Notes: generated by a model from the sequence alone, not told the origin. Positions 51,643-61,280 are shown, counted from the first letter of the stretch. The stretch is DNA of 64,000 nucleotides from Janthinobacterium lividum (GCF_011601275.1 NZ_JAAOLY010000005.1:62001-126000), one strand, 5' to 3'. Made by a program: numbers and translations.

Positions 51643-52638
51643 ATGACCTTACACGAAGACAAACCGATCCTGCTGCTGGTCGACGACGAAGCGACGAATC
51701 TGCAGGTGCTGCGCCAGATACTGCAGGACGATTACCGCCTGCTGTATGCCAAGGATGGCGAGAAGGCGCTGGAACTGGCGCAGAACAACCCCGTCGAGCT
51801 GATCCTGCTCGATATCATGATGCCCGCCATGACGGGCTACGAAGTGTGCCGCCAGTTGAAGGCCATGCCGGCCACGGCGCCCATTCCCGTCATTTTTGTG
51901 ACGGCCCTGTGCGACGTGAAGGACGAGGCCGACGGTTTTGACGCGGGCGCCGTCGATTACATCACCAAACCGGTCAGCCCGCCCATCGTGCGCGCCCGCG
52001 TGCGCACGCACTTGTCGCTGGTGGACGCCGAAGAATTGCGCCGCTCGCGCCTGCAGGTGATCCAGACCCTGGGCCAGGCGGCCGAATACAAGGATAACGA
52101 GACGGGCATGCACGTCATTCGCATGAGCTATTACGCGCGCCAGCTGGCGCTGGCGGCCGGCTACAGCGCGGCCAGGGCGGAAGACCTGCTGAACGCGGCG
52201 CCCATGCACGACGTGGGCAAGATTGGCATCCCCGACGCCATCCTGCAAAAGCCGGGCAAGCTCGATGCGGACGAGTGGCAAGTCATGCGCAGCCACGCGG
52301 AAATCGGCGCGGCCATCATCGGCGAGCACGCAAGCGGCTTGCTGAAAATGGCGCGCACCATCGCCTTGACGCACCACGAAAAATGGGACGGCAGCGGCTA
52401 TCCGCAAGGCTTGAAAGGCGAGGAAATCCCCCATGAAGGCCGCATCGTCGCCATCGCCGACGTCTTCGACGCCCTCACCAGCGAACGTCCATACAAGCGC
52501 GCCTGGACGATCGATGAAGCCATCGCCACCATGCAGCGCGACAGCGGCACGCACTTCGATCCTGAGCTGCTGGCGCTGTTCGTCGAGCAACTGCCGGCCA
52601 TGCTGGAGATCAAGGACAAGTGGCGCGAGCCGGCGTGA
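51643..52638 (+). CDS. HD-GYP response regulator (cyclic-di-GMP phosphodiesterase)
   Basis: A 331-residue two-domain regulator. Residues 8-125 are a receiver (LVDDEATN, LLDIMMPAMTG, YITKP). Residues 150-325 are an HD-GYP domain with the metal His-Asp pair H189-D190 (MHDVGKIGIPD), HHEKWDGSGYP carrying an intact GYP motif, and IVAIADVFDALTSERPYK. Intact motifs predict active hydrolysis of c-di-GMP, thus a switch between motile and sessile states. It starts 13 bp after the hybrid kinase, which has an Hpt domain suited to phosphorylate it. Confidence 0.94.
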   Translation: MTLHEDKPILLLVDDEATNLQVLRQILQDDYRLLYAKDGEKALELAQNNPVELILLDIMMPAMTGYEVCRQLKAMPATAPIPVIFVTALCDVKDEADGFDAGAVDYITKPVSPPIVRARVRTHLSLVDAEELRRSRLQVIQTLGQAAEYKDNETGMHVIRMSYYARQLALAAGYSAARAEDLLNAAPMHDVGKIGIPDAILQKPGKLDADEWQVMRSHAEIGAAIIGEHASGLLKMARTIALTHHEKWDGSGYPQGLKGEEIPHEGRIVAIADVFDALTSERPYKRAWTIDEAIATMQRDSGTHFDPELLALFVEQLPAMLEIKDKWREPA

Positions 52639-52663
52639 TGCTGTGTCCGTAGTCTGGTAATTT

Positions 52664-52780
52664 GGATTAGCGGGGCAAAGCCCCGTGTAATCCGACAACG
52701 TTGTTGGCGCTGCCCAAAGTGAAGCTAACGATGTCGCCGGATTACGGCCTGCGGCCTCGGCGGCCCCGCCTGATCCGACC
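52664..52780. repeat. REP-like palindromic intergenic repeat
   Basis: A hairpin with arms GGATTA/CGGGGC and GCCCCG/TAATCC (52664-52693) is followed by further CCGGATTACGG and TGATCCGACC units up to about 52780. It shares TAATCCGAC-type units with the element at 43774-43867. It lies after the HD-GYP gene and may also act as its terminator. Confidence 0.6.
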
Positions 52781-52803
52781 TGCGCTGCTATCGCCCTGGT
52801 GAC

Positions 52804-54663
52804 TTAATCCGGCATGCGTAGTATGCGCCGTATCTCCAGGATCGCCTGCGGACTTTCCTGCACGCTGTGCCAGGATGGGATGACCTTTTCCGACTGCGCG
52901 CCGTCGAGGTGGGCGCTGGCATACGGCACCACGCCGTCGCTCGATTCCGCCAGCGGCAGGTCCGGCGTGTCGTTGCCCATGATGGAATAGTAGCGCACGT
53001 TCGGGCTGATGGGCAGGTCGGCCACCAGGCGCACGAACGGGTCCTTGTCGCTGAGGTTATCGATGCTGTTGGGGATGCGCAGCGGCTCGCTGCTGCCCGT
53101 GTCGAGCTGCGCCAGACTGCCTGCCGCGTCCGACAACTGGTCTAGCATGGTGATGGGGAGCGTGACGAGGTTGGCGATCCAGCGCGCCACTTTGTGGTTG
53201 GCGAACGAGGTGCCGCGGTGCGGCGCGGCGATGAAGATGGCGCGGTTCACCTGCGGCATGGCCGTGAAATTGAGGTAGGGCGCCAGGCCCGCGCGCACTT
53301 TTTCCGCCTTCTTTCCCTTCAAATTGTATTCTTCCGTGATGGCGTCGAGCAGGGTGTTGCTGGCGTCGGAGACCATCAGGCGCGCCAGCACGCCGCCCAT
53401 GCTGTGGCCGATCAAGACCATGTCGTTGGCCGCGTCGGCCTTGGCGGCAGGGTCGAACTGCGCCAGGGTTGCGTTCAGCGCCTTGCGAATGGCGGCGTTG
53501 TTGGCGGCCAGTGGCGCATTGCTCGGGTAGTACACCTGCCAGATCTGGTAGCGGCGGCGCAGCTGTTCGTCGCCCATCAGTTCATTTGCCACGTTGATCC
53601 ACGCTTCCGGGCTGCTGGCCAGGCCATGCAGCATGACGATGGTGCGCTTGTTCGGATCGTAGGGCTGCATCAGGTGCACCTGCGGGCGCGAAATGCCGTC
53701 GGCGCTGCCGAACAGGGTGCGCAGCGCCTGCACGCCGAAGCCTGAGCGGGCCAGCCACAGGCCGTAGCCGGCCGTGAAGTTGGCCGCCACGGGCAGTTCC
53801 TGGCCGGCCATGCGCGTCGATTCGTTGCGCGTCGGGTCGACCAGCATCACCAGCAGCTGCTGCGTGGCCAGTACCTCTTGCAGGCTGTTGCCGCCGAAGC
53901 GTATCAGCGCCGTGACGACGGGGAAGCGGGTTTCCTGGAAGGCCGCGTCCCTGGCCCCGGCGGGTTTGGGCATGACGGCCACGAGGTCGGCGCCGAAGCC
54001 GTCGCGCCGGTACACATTGCGCAAGCCGGAAAACGACAGCGAGGTGGCCGGCAGCAGTTCATCGGGCAGGGTGCCGTCGTCGGGCAGGCGCAGGGCCGAC
54101 AATTCGCTGTCGATCTCCCAGCCGGCGACGCGGATCACATGGCCGTCCGGCCGGTATTCGCCGCGGTGGCGGAACAGATTGCCGACGGCTTTTTGCACGG
54201 CATAGTTATAGTAGTCGCGGATTTGCGTCTGGCGTTCCTCGAAGGCGCGCTGGCCCGGCGTGCGCGTCGTGTAGAACAGGTAGGCATAGGCGTAGCGGGC
54301 CGACTCGAGCCAGGCGGCCAGCCGCTCCGCGCTCGGCTGGGCGCCCTGTTTTTCTTCCGCCAGGGCGCTTTCCAGCCACAGTTCGGACAGGGTGGCCAGG
54401 CGCTGCTCGTCGCTGAGCAGCTCGGAGCGGGCCAGGTCGGCGCGGCAGCTGCCCGTATTGGCTTCGCAGGCGGCGATGTCGCTGCCGATGATGCGCAGCA
54501 CCTCGCTGGCCGAGGCGCTCAGTTTGCCCGTGGTGAGGATGTCGCCGCGCCGCTGCTGCAGGTAGTCGGCCGGCGAAATCGCGCTGACGGTGACAGCGGC
54601 GCAGCCGCTCAGCAGCGCCGCGGCACACAGGAGGGCGCATACGCGCAGACGCCGCATCAGCAT
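52804..54663 (-). CDS. Alpha/beta-hydrolase (lipase/esterase-like) lipoprotein
   Basis: A 619-residue lipoprotein (lipobox LLSGC) with an uncharacterised N-terminal helical half and a C-terminal alpha/beta-hydrolase half. The nucleophile elbow GHSMGG is near residue 420, the oxyanion region VMLHGLASSPEAW near 350, and candidate acid and His residues occur in DGVVPYASAHLDGAQ and SWHSVQ. It probably acts on esters or lipids at the periplasmic face of a membrane. It follows the DUF481 gene after 11 bp on the same strand, so the two form an operon. Confidence 0.85.
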   Translation of the reverse strand: MLMRRLRVCALLCAAALLSGCAAVTVSAISPADYLQQRRGDILTTGKLSASASEVLRIIGSDIAACEANTGSCRADLARSELLSDEQRLATLSELWLESALAEEKQGAQPSAERLAAWLESARYAYAYLFYTTRTPGQRAFEERQTQIRDYYNYAVQKAVGNLFRHRGEYRPDGHVIRVAGWEIDSELSALRLPDDGTLPDELLPATSLSFSGLRNVYRRDGFGADLVAVMPKPAGARDAAFQETRFPVVTALIRFGGNSLQEVLATQQLLVMLVDPTRNESTRMAGQELPVAANFTAGYGLWLARSGFGVQALRTLFGSADGISRPQVHLMQPYDPNKRTIVMLHGLASSPEAWINVANELMGDEQLRRRYQIWQVYYPSNAPLAANNAAIRKALNATLAQFDPAAKADAANDMVLIGHSMGGVLARLMVSDASNTLLDAITEEYNLKGKKAEKVRAGLAPYLNFTAMPQVNRAIFIAAPHRGTSFANHKVARWIANLVTLPITMLDQLSDAAGSLAQLDTGSSEPLRIPNSIDNLSDKDPFVRLVADLPISPNVRYYSIMGNDTPDLPLAESSDGVVPYASAHLDGAQSEKVIPSWHSVQESPQAILEIRRILRMPD

Positions 54664-54674
54664 GGGGGTGCGTC

Positions 54675-55451
54675 CTAGAACGAGTAGACCAGGGTCAGCG
54701 AGGTTTGCGTATCCGTGTTCTTCTTGTCGTCCGGTACGCGCGTGTCGTTGCGGGCGCTGAAGGCGGCCTTCATCTGCATGGTGCCGTTGATTTTTGTGCT
54801 CAGGGCCGTTTCGGCGATCGAGTGGGTGTTCGAGGTGCCTCGTTCCACGCTGACCGTCTGGGTGAACATGGCCGACTGGCTGATCTTCCACTTCATGGCG
54901 GCCGCGCCGCGCACCGTCAGGCCGTGCTCCGATTCGCCCGCGTCGTTGGTGCCGCTGAAATAGCCAGGACCGAATTCCACGTCGACGCTTTTGTCTGTCG
55001 ACTGGTACCAGCGCGAGCCATGACCGACGGCCAGGGTCGAGTACTTGGTGTAGGCGCCGAATTTGTCGTTCACGTGCGAGGCCAGGACGAACAGTTTTTC
55101 ATGGTCGGCCATCAGTTTGTAGGCGGCCTTGGCGGAAGCGGAAAAGCGTTCGGCCGAGCGTTCGCGGATCTTTTGTCCATCGTCGTTCGTCGTTTCGTCT
55201 TCCTTGAAGTAGCCGCTGAAGATGTACTGGTTGCTCCAGTCATCGAGTTCCTGGCGCGCGTCGATCTTGCCCGTGACGGAGGTGCCGACCGTGTTGCCCG
55301 AAGTGGTGATGGCACCCAGTTCGGCGGAAGTGCTCCAGCTGCCGATGGGGATTTCATCGAACAGCATGCTTTGTTTGGTATCTGCGGCGGCGGCGCTGCC
55401 GCAGCTGATGGCCATGGCCAGCGCCAGTGCGAGAGAGTGGGTCGATTTCAT
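54675..55451 (-). CDS. DUF481-family outer-membrane beta-barrel protein
   Basis: A 258-residue protein with a signal peptide (cleaved near SAAAAD) and a beta-barrel pattern of alternating residues ending in the outer-membrane signature SLTLVYSF with terminal Phe. The segments WSTSAELGAITTSGNT and FSGYFKEDETTN followed by RSAERFSASAKAAYKL match DUF481 (YdiY-like) proteins, often described as salt-induced outer-membrane proteins. It is first in an operon with the lipoprotein hydrolase and divergent from the response regulator gene. Confidence 0.88.
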   Translation of the reverse strand: MKSTHSLALALAMAISCGSAAAADTKQSMLFDEIPIGSWSTSAELGAITTSGNTVGTSVTGKIDARQELDDWSNQYIFSGYFKEDETTNDDGQKIRERSAERFSASAKAAYKLMADHEKLFVLASHVNDKFGAYTKYSTLAVGHGSRWYQSTDKSVDVEFGPGYFSGTNDAGESEHGLTVRGAAAMKWKISQSAMFTQTVSVERGTSNTHSIAETALSTKINGTMQMKAAFSARNDTRVPDDKKNTDTQTSLTLVYSF

Positions 55452-55696
55452 GGCTGTATTGGTTTGTGGTGCGCGCCAGGCGCGCCGGATGTTCGTTAGT
55501 GGCAGTGGTGGCTATAGAGGCCGCGGCAAGCCGGGAGGCGCCGATAAAACAGGGGCGCAGGCGCGCGGCCAAACAATGTCGAGGCCGTATTGTACCCGAC
55601 CCTGTCGTCGCGCGCCGCACGCGGCGGGACTGGCAAGTGGCGCGCGCCTGGCGTATGCTGCGCCTATTTGCTGCCTGATCTTTACAAGGAAATCCC

Positions 55697-56383
55697 GTGC
55701 GCTGCCTGGTCATCGAAGACGAAGCCGAAACTTCCCGCTATATCTGCGCCGGCCTGCGCGAGGCGGGCCACAACGTTACCGCCTGCGACAATGGCATCGA
55801 CGGCATGCGCCTGGCCTGCGGCGAGGACTGGGATGCACTGGTGCTCGACCGCCTGCTGCCCGGCGAGATCGATGGCCTGGCCATCGTCGCGCGCCTGCGC
55901 GGCATGGGCCGCAACACGCCCGTGCTGGTGCTGTCGGCCCTGTCGAGCGTCGACGAGCGCGTGCGCGGCTTGCGCAGCGGCGGCGACGATTACCTGTCGA
56001 AACCGTTCGCCATCGCCGAACTGCTGGCGCGCATCGAGGCGCTGCTGCGCCGCGCCGCGCCCGTGCCCGAATCGACGCAGCTGCAGGTGGCCGACCTGGT
56101 GCTCGACATGCGCACCATGCGCGTGACGCGCGCCAACCGGCAACTCGCCTTGCAGCCGCGCGAATTTCGCCTGCTCGAATACCTGATGCGCCACCAGGGC
56201 CAGTCCGTCACGCGCGCCATGTTGCTCGAAGCTGTGTGGGACTACCATTTCGATCCGCAGACGAACGTCATCGACGTGCAGGTGAGCCGCTTGCGCACCA
56301 AGGTGGACAAGGAATTCTCGCCGCCTCTGATCCACACGGTGCGCGGCGTCGGCTACACGCTGGGCGTGATCGACAGTGCGTAA
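55697..56383 (+). CDS. OmpR-family response regulator
   Basis: A 228-residue two-component regulator. Receiver: VIEDEAETS, phosphoacceptor Asp in LVLDRLLPGEIDG (about residue 51), DDYLSKPF. The C-terminal winged helix shows LQPREFRLLEYLMRHQGQSV, DVQVSRLRTKVD and the end motif HTVRGVGYTLG. The start is GTG behind AAGGAAA. It overlaps the kinase start by eight bases. The divergent DUF481/lipase operon across a 245-bp gap is a possible target. Confidence 0.95.
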   Translation: MRCLVIEDEAETSRYICAGLREAGHNVTACDNGIDGMRLACGEDWDALVLDRLLPGEIDGLAIVARLRGMGRNTPVLVLSALSSVDERVRGLRSGGDDYLSKPFAIAELLARIEALLRRAAPVPESTQLQVADLVLDMRTMRVTRANRQLALQPREFRLLEYLMRHQGQSVTRAMLLEAVWDYHFDPQTNVIDVQVSRLRTKVDKEFSPPLIHTVRGVGYTLGVIDSA

Positions 56384-57740
56384 CTGGCACCGCTCGATCG
56401 CGGCCCGCCTGGCGCTCGGCTATGGCGTGCTGGTGGTCGTGTCGATCAGCATCGTCTGCGCCGTATTCTATTTCGGCACCATTGGCGTGCTCGATCGCAG
56501 CGTGGACCGAAAGCTGACCCTGCTCTCGGAGCGCCTCGCCGCGCTGTACCAGCAGGGCGGCAGCAGCCGCACGACGGCGGAAATCGCCCATTTGCTGACC
56601 GACCGCACCGACAGCGACACGGAGATTTTTTTGCTGGTGGACGCCGATGGCCGCCGCGTGGCGGGCAATCTGTCGTCCTGGCCCGACGTGGGCAGTCCCG
56701 TAGGCCGCTTGCTGCACCGCGATGTCACGCGCGAAGGGCGCAGGGTGCCCGCGCGCATGCTGATCCGCGACCTCGATGGCGGCGCGCGCCTGTTCGTCGG
56801 GCGCGACATGGAGGAGGGCAGGTCGATCCGCTCCCTGGTGCTGCGCTCGCTGGCCTATGGAGGCGGGGTGGCCATCCTGCTGGTGGTGGCGGGCGCCTGG
56901 CTGTTCCGCCGCCAGCTCGAGGCGCGCATCGGGCAAATCCGCCGCACGGCGGGGGAAATCGAGGCGGGTGACCTGAGCCGGCGGATTCCCGTCTCCAGCG
57001 AAGACGAATTCGGCTTGCTGAGCCGCGACATCAACCGCATGCTCGACCGCATCGAACACTTGATGGAAGGCGTGCGCCACGTGTCGAACGCCATCGCGCA
57101 CGACCTGCGCACGCCAATGGGGCGCATCCGCAACAAGCTCGATGGCGCCTTGCGCCAGCAGCAGGGTGTGGCAGGCTACGAAAGCGCGGCGCAGGCGGCC
57201 ATCGACGACATCGACGACCTGACGCGCGTGTTCGACAAGCTGCTGCAGATCGCGGCGGCCGAATCGGGCATGCGCCCCGAGAATTTCGACGATATCGACC
57301 TGCAGCAGATCGGCGCCGACATCGTGGAAATGTATGAAGCGACGGCCGACGAGAAGGGCGTGCTGCTGGTGCAGATGTATGGCGAGGGCGTGCCGGCGCG
57401 CGGCGACCGCAACCTGCTGGGCAGTGCCCTGGCCAGCCTGGTCGACAACGCCATCAAGTACGCGGGGCCGGGCGCCACGGTGGAAGTGTCGGCCGGCAGC
57501 GATGAGCACGGCAGCTGGCTGGTCGTACGCGACAACGGCCCCGGCGTGCCGCCTGAAGAACTGCCGAAACTGACGCAGCGTTTTTACCGGCTCGACAAGA
57601 GCCGTCACCTGCCCGGCAATGGCCTGGGCCTGTCCATCGTGGCGGCCATCGCGGCCCTGCATGGCGGCAGCCTGGAGATCGAGGATGCGGCGCCGGGATT
57701 GCGGCTGCGTTTCAGGCTCGCCGGTTTTGTGACCCGCTAA
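56376..57740 (+). CDS. Sensor histidine kinase (HAMP type)
   Basis: A 454-residue inner-membrane kinase with two transmembrane helices (about 13-34 and 162-182) enclosing a 125-residue periplasmic sensor, a HAMP domain (about 182-236), HisKA with AIAHDLRTPMGRIRN (phospho-His about 248) and HATPase (SLVDNAIKYAGPG, RDNGPGVP, GNGLGLSIV). It partners the OmpR-type regulator with which it overlaps. A GTG start is used. The signal is unknown. Confidence 0.94.
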   Translation: MRNWHRSIAARLALGYGVLVVVSISIVCAVFYFGTIGVLDRSVDRKLTLLSERLAALYQQGGSSRTTAEIAHLLTDRTDSDTEIFLLVDADGRRVAGNLSSWPDVGSPVGRLLHRDVTREGRRVPARMLIRDLDGGARLFVGRDMEEGRSIRSLVLRSLAYGGGVAILLVVAGAWLFRRQLEARIGQIRRTAGEIEAGDLSRRIPVSSEDEFGLLSRDINRMLDRIEHLMEGVRHVSNAIAHDLRTPMGRIRNKLDGALRQQQGVAGYESAAQAAIDDIDDLTRVFDKLLQIAAAESGMRPENFDDIDLQQIGADIVEMYEATADEKGVLLVQMYGEGVPARGDRNLLGSALASLVDNAIKYAGPGATVEVSAGSDEHGSWLVVRDNGPGVPPEELPKLTQRFYRLDKSRHLPGNGLGLSIVAAIAALHGGSLEIEDAAPGLRLRFRLAGFVTR

Positions 57741-57762
57741 CCCTGCTCTGCCAGCTGCCAGC

Positions 57763-57818
57763 TTATTGAGGGTGTAATATTGTCTTATTTGCTTCTCAAT
57801 AAAACATCATGATATAAT
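57763..57818 (+). promoter_or_regulatory. AT-rich promoter with inverted repeat upstream of acyltransferase gene
   Basis: TTATTGAG (57763-57770) and CTCAATAA (57795-57802) form a perfect 8-bp inverted repeat with 24 bp between arms. It overlaps a promoter candidate TTGCTT (57789-57794)-18 bp-TATAAT (57813-57818). The area is far richer in AT than the rest of the window. Confidence 0.5.
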
Positions 57819-57957
57819 TTTTGCACTTTTTGCGGCAAACCCATTGGCGGCGGCTCGTGCCCGTTGCCGGCTGGTCGCATCGAGTGATCGCCATATCTGC
57901 CTGGTTCTCATTGCTGGCGCGGTGCGTCAGTTCGACAGACGGATACCCGGAGTAAAT

Positions 57958-59043
57958 ATGGCTGGTGCTGGCATGAAGAGTGGTCATTTCAGTGGCCGTA
58001 TTGTTTCCCTCGATGGCTTGCGTGGCGTCGCCGCGATGCTCGTCGCCGTTTATCATCTGCCGGCCATATTCGGTTTCAAGATCACGCACGCCTACCTGGC
58101 GGTCGACTTTTTCTTCATCCTTTCCGGCTGGGTCATGGCGTATAGTTATGAAGAGCGCATCCGGCTTGGCATGCCATTCAGGGACTTTCTGCACAACCGT
58201 TTTGCCAGGCTGTATCCGCTATACGCCGTCGCGCTGTTGCTGGCTCTTGGCGCCACCCTGATCAAGAGCCGCATTGGTACCACGTCGGCAAACATCGCGT
58301 GCTTTTTGCCCAATGCGCTCATGCTGCCCTGCTTGCAGGATGAGGGCCCTTCGTTCCCATTGAATGGGCCAAGCTGGTCTATTTTCGTGGAGGTAGCCAT
58401 CAACCTGATCTGGTTCTTTGCCGTTCGCATGGGCATGCACACTTTGCGCTGGAAGCTCGCGTTGCACTTTTTCTCAGCGCTGATGCTTTGGGGATTCGCC
58501 GTATGGGTGAACCGCTACCTGACCGGGCATGAGTCCGATGATGTACATGAAGGATTGCTGCGTGGTCTGCTGGGATTTGCAGGTGGTTTGCTGTTGTTCC
58601 AGTGCCGGATGCATGCCTGGATATTGGCTTATTTTACGGTCCTGGCGCTTGGCGTGTTGGCATCCTTTGTCGCTGGTGGTGATACCGCAGATGTCATACC
58701 GCTGGGCCTTTTCGTGATGGGCGTAATGCCGGCGACGGTATGGCTCGCCGCCAGGCTGCGTCCTGCGATGCTAGAAGGCCGGACAGCGGCCTTTCTGGGT
58801 GACTGTTCGTATGCCATCTACCTGCTGCACGTGCCGCTGGCCATGATGCTGCAAAAGCCGCTGCGCCTGATGTTTCCGGGAACGGGCATATCGGCTTACA
58901 TGATGAAGGCAGTGATTTTCACCACCATTCTGCTCTTTGTCAGCAGCATGAGTTATCGCTTGCTGGAAGTACCGGCACGGCGCTGGCTGCTGCAAAGGCT
59001 CAAACGCGACGTCATGGGGCCAGCGGCGGGCTCGATCCGATGA
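57958..59043 (+). CDS. Acyltransferase family 3 membrane protein
   Basis: A 361-residue integral membrane acyltransferase (OafA/NodX type) with about ten transmembrane helices. The family start motif SLDGLRGVAAMLVAVYHLP with its conserved Arg and His is at residues 17-35, DFFFILSGWVMA follows, and YAIYLLHVPLAMM is near the C-terminus. These enzymes add acetyl or other acyl groups to exopolysaccharide, O-antigen or peptidoglycan sugars. GGAG is six bases from the ATG. Base composition is AT-richer and codon use less biased than neighbouring genes, suggesting transfer from elsewhere. It stands alone with its own promoter. Confidence 0.93.
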   Translation: MAGAGMKSGHFSGRIVSLDGLRGVAAMLVAVYHLPAIFGFKITHAYLAVDFFFILSGWVMAYSYEERIRLGMPFRDFLHNRFARLYPLYAVALLLALGATLIKSRIGTTSANIACFLPNALMLPCLQDEGPSFPLNGPSWSIFVEVAINLIWFFAVRMGMHTLRWKLALHFFSALMLWGFAVWVNRYLTGHESDDVHEGLLRGLLGFAGGLLLFQCRMHAWILAYFTVLALGVLASFVAGGDTADVIPLGLFVMGVMPATVWLAARLRPAMLEGRTAAFLGDCSYAIYLLHVPLAMMLQKPLRLMFPGTGISAYMMKAVIFTTILLFVSSMSYRLLEVPARRWLLQRLKRDVMGPAAGSIR

Positions 59044-59223
59044 GGTAATTGCGCGCGAGGCGCCGGGCTGACATTACCAACTTGTAACCCCCTTCATTTT
59101 CACCTCCCCCTATCATCCGCTCTACCCGGCGTAGAGCGGCTGCGTGCGCGCAGCCGCCTGTTCCGGGCTGCCTGCGGCCGTCGCCGCGTCCCGTTTATCC
59201 CGACACGTCGTAGAGCCGTTCGC

Positions 59224-60126
59224 ATGCATACTTTTACCGCCACAGGCGACAACGCCGCGCCGCAGCAGGCGCCACTGCGCCAGCACGGCCACCGCATCAA
59301 GGCCGCGCTGGGCGCCATTGCCTTTCCCGTGCAGCGCGCGCGCTGGCAAGCCTTCATCGCGGGCACGCCGGGACTGGCGGCACTGGCGCAAGTCCATCCC
59401 AGCTTGCTGTACAAGATCTATCGCCCCTATGCCAGCCACCAGTTGGGCTGCGCGGCGCGGGTGGACCTGCTGTGCGGGCATTACCGTTTCCTGTGGCAGG
59501 CGGGCGCGCGGGCGCTGGTGGAATACGCGGCGCGCCGCGCGCTGGTACTGGCCAGCATCGAAGGCAAGGATGGCGCCACTTACCGCCTGCAGCTGACAGC
59601 CATCCACGACAGCCACCGCGAAGGCGACTTGTGCCTGCGCCTGACGCGCGACGGCGTTTCGCTGTACCTGGCCAGTTTCCTGTTCCGTCCCCAGCCCGGC
59701 GGCGCCGTCATGCAGCTTGGCGCCTTGCAGGGATTGCGCTCGCCCGCCGGAGCGCAGGCGGTGAAGGACGCCACGCGGGCGCTGCACGGCTGCCGGCCGA
59801 AAAACCTGATGGTGGCCGCCTTGCGCGACCTGGGCGACTTCTTTGGCTGCGCCCACCTGGACCTGGTCAGCAACGCCAACCGCATCGCGCTGAACTGGCG
59901 CCGGCGCCGCCATATCTCCTGCGACTACGACCTGGCGTGGCGCGAGCTGCATGCGCAGCCCACCAGCGACGGCAATTTCCGCCTGCCATGCGGCCCTTGC
60001 CGGATGCCGGAGCTGGAACTGGTGGCGTCCAAAAAACGGTCGGACGCGCGCCGCCGCGGCGCCATGCTGGTGCAACTGGCGACCGACATGCGCTGGCAAG
60101 TGGCGGCCCTGCTGCACGCGCAATGA
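59224..60126 (+). CDS. VirK/YbjX-family protein (DUF535)
   Basis: A 300-residue cytosolic protein of the VirK/YbjX family, recognised from HPSLLYKIYRPYASHQLGCA, the central HDSHREGDLCLRLTRDG and LGALQGLRSPAG followed by RALHGCRPKNLMVAALRDLG. Family members in enteric bacteria are linked to virulence and resistance to antimicrobial peptides; biochemical function is unknown. It lies alone upstream of hemB. Confidence 0.88.
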   Translation: MHTFTATGDNAAPQQAPLRQHGHRIKAALGAIAFPVQRARWQAFIAGTPGLAALAQVHPSLLYKIYRPYASHQLGCAARVDLLCGHYRFLWQAGARALVEYAARRALVLASIEGKDGATYRLQLTAIHDSHREGDLCLRLTRDGVSLYLASFLFRPQPGGAVMQLGALQGLRSPAGAQAVKDATRALHGCRPKNLMVAALRDLGDFFGCAHLDLVSNANRIALNWRRRRHISCDYDLAWRELHAQPTSDGNFRLPCGPCRMPELELVASKKRSDARRRGAMLVQLATDMRWQVAALLHAQ

Positions 60127-60238
60127 CGGCGCAGGGCGGGGTTTCTTGACCTGCGCGGCTTTTTTGCCGGGCGGTCCGGCGCAACTGGCGCGATCGGCGT
60201 ATACTTATCGGCGTTGTTAACCTGAAGCCAGTCACCCC

Positions 60239-61213
60239 ATGCCAGCACAATTCCCCACTTCGCGCATGCGCCGCCTGCGCGCGACCCCGCAACTGCGCGA
60301 GCTGTTCCGCGAAACCGAGATCAATCCGCGCGACCTGGTCCTGCCGATCTTCGTCGACGAAGGCAGCAGCGATTTCATCGACATCAAGTCCATGCCCGGC
60401 GTGCGCCGCATTCCGGAAGCGAAGCTGGCGCAGGAAATCGAGCGCTATGCGCGCGCCGGTTTGCGCTCCGTCATGACCTTCGGCATTTCGCACCACAAGG
60501 ACAGCCACGGCACGGACACCCTGAACCCGGACGGCCTGGTGGCGCGCATGTCGCGCATCATCAAGGACGCCGTGCCGGAAATGGTGGTCATGTCCGACAC
60601 CTGCTTCTGCGAATACACGGACCACGGTCATTGCGGCATCCTGCATGGCGACACGGTCGACAATGACAGCACGGTGCTCAACCTGGGTAAGCAGGCCGTT
60701 ATCGCCGCGCAGGCGGGCGCCGACATCATCGCCCCATCGGCGGCCATGGATGGCCAGGTGGCGGCGATCCGCAGCGCGCTGGATGCGGCCGGCTTCCACG
60801 ACACGCCCGTGATGGCGTATTCGACCAAGTTCGCCTCCGGCCTGTACGGCCCGTTCCGCGACGCGGCCGGCAGCACCCTCAAAGGCGACCGCAAGACCTA
60901 CCAGATGGACCCGATGAACCGCCGCGAAGCCGTGCGCGAGTCCTTGATCGACGAAGCCGAAGGCGCCGACGCGCTGATGGTCAAGCCGGCCGGTGCCTAC
61001 CTGGACATCATCCGGGACCTGCGCGAAGTGACGCGTCTGCCGATCGGCGCCTACCAAGTCAGCGGCGAGTACGCGATGATCAAGTTCGCCGCGCAAGCCG
61101 GTGCCATCGACGAGCGCCGCGTGGTGCAGGAAACCCTGGGCGCCATCAAGCGCGCGGGCGCGGACATGATTTTTACTTACTTCGCGATGGATGTGCTGAA
61201 TAATCCGTACTAA
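60239..61213 (+). CDS. hemB: Delta-aminolevulinic acid dehydratase (porphobilinogen synthase)
   Basis: A 324-residue haem and tetrapyrrole biosynthesis enzyme that condenses two 5-aminolevulinate molecules. The zinc cysteines are in [15 protein letters not shown], the active-site lysines in [17 protein letters not shown] and [14 protein letters not shown], and the N-terminal arm [20 protein letters not shown] is complete. ATG at 60239. It supplies haem for hmp and the cytochrome in this region, though it is not linked transcriptionally. Confidence 0.97.
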   Translation: MPAQFPTSRMRRLRATPQLRELFRETEINPRDLVLPIFVDEGSSDFIDIKSMPGVRRIPEAKLAQEIERYARAGLRSVMTFGISHHKDSHGTDTLNPDGLVARMSRIIKDAVPEMVVMSDTCFCEYTDHGHCGILHGDTVDNDSTVLNLGKQAVIAAQAGADIIAPSAAMDGQVAAIRSALDAAGFHDTPVMAYSTKFASGLYGPFRDAAGSTLKGDRKTYQMDPMNRREAVRESLIDEAEGADALMVKPAGAYLDIIRDLREVTRLPIGAYQVSGEYAMIKFAAQAGAIDERRVVQETLGAIKRAGADMIFTYFAMDVLNNPY

Positions 61214-61280
61214 TTCCGCATGGGGCAGGGCGGGCGCCTTTTCAGCTATCATGGCGCGCTGCCCAACCTGATCTTTGTTT

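Noticed and set aside
47916..51662. 1248-codon open frame on the minus strand over the MHYT kinase
   Set aside because: Same composition artefact as over the pump; the plus strand carries unmistakable MHYT, PAS, kinase, receiver and Hpt motifs.
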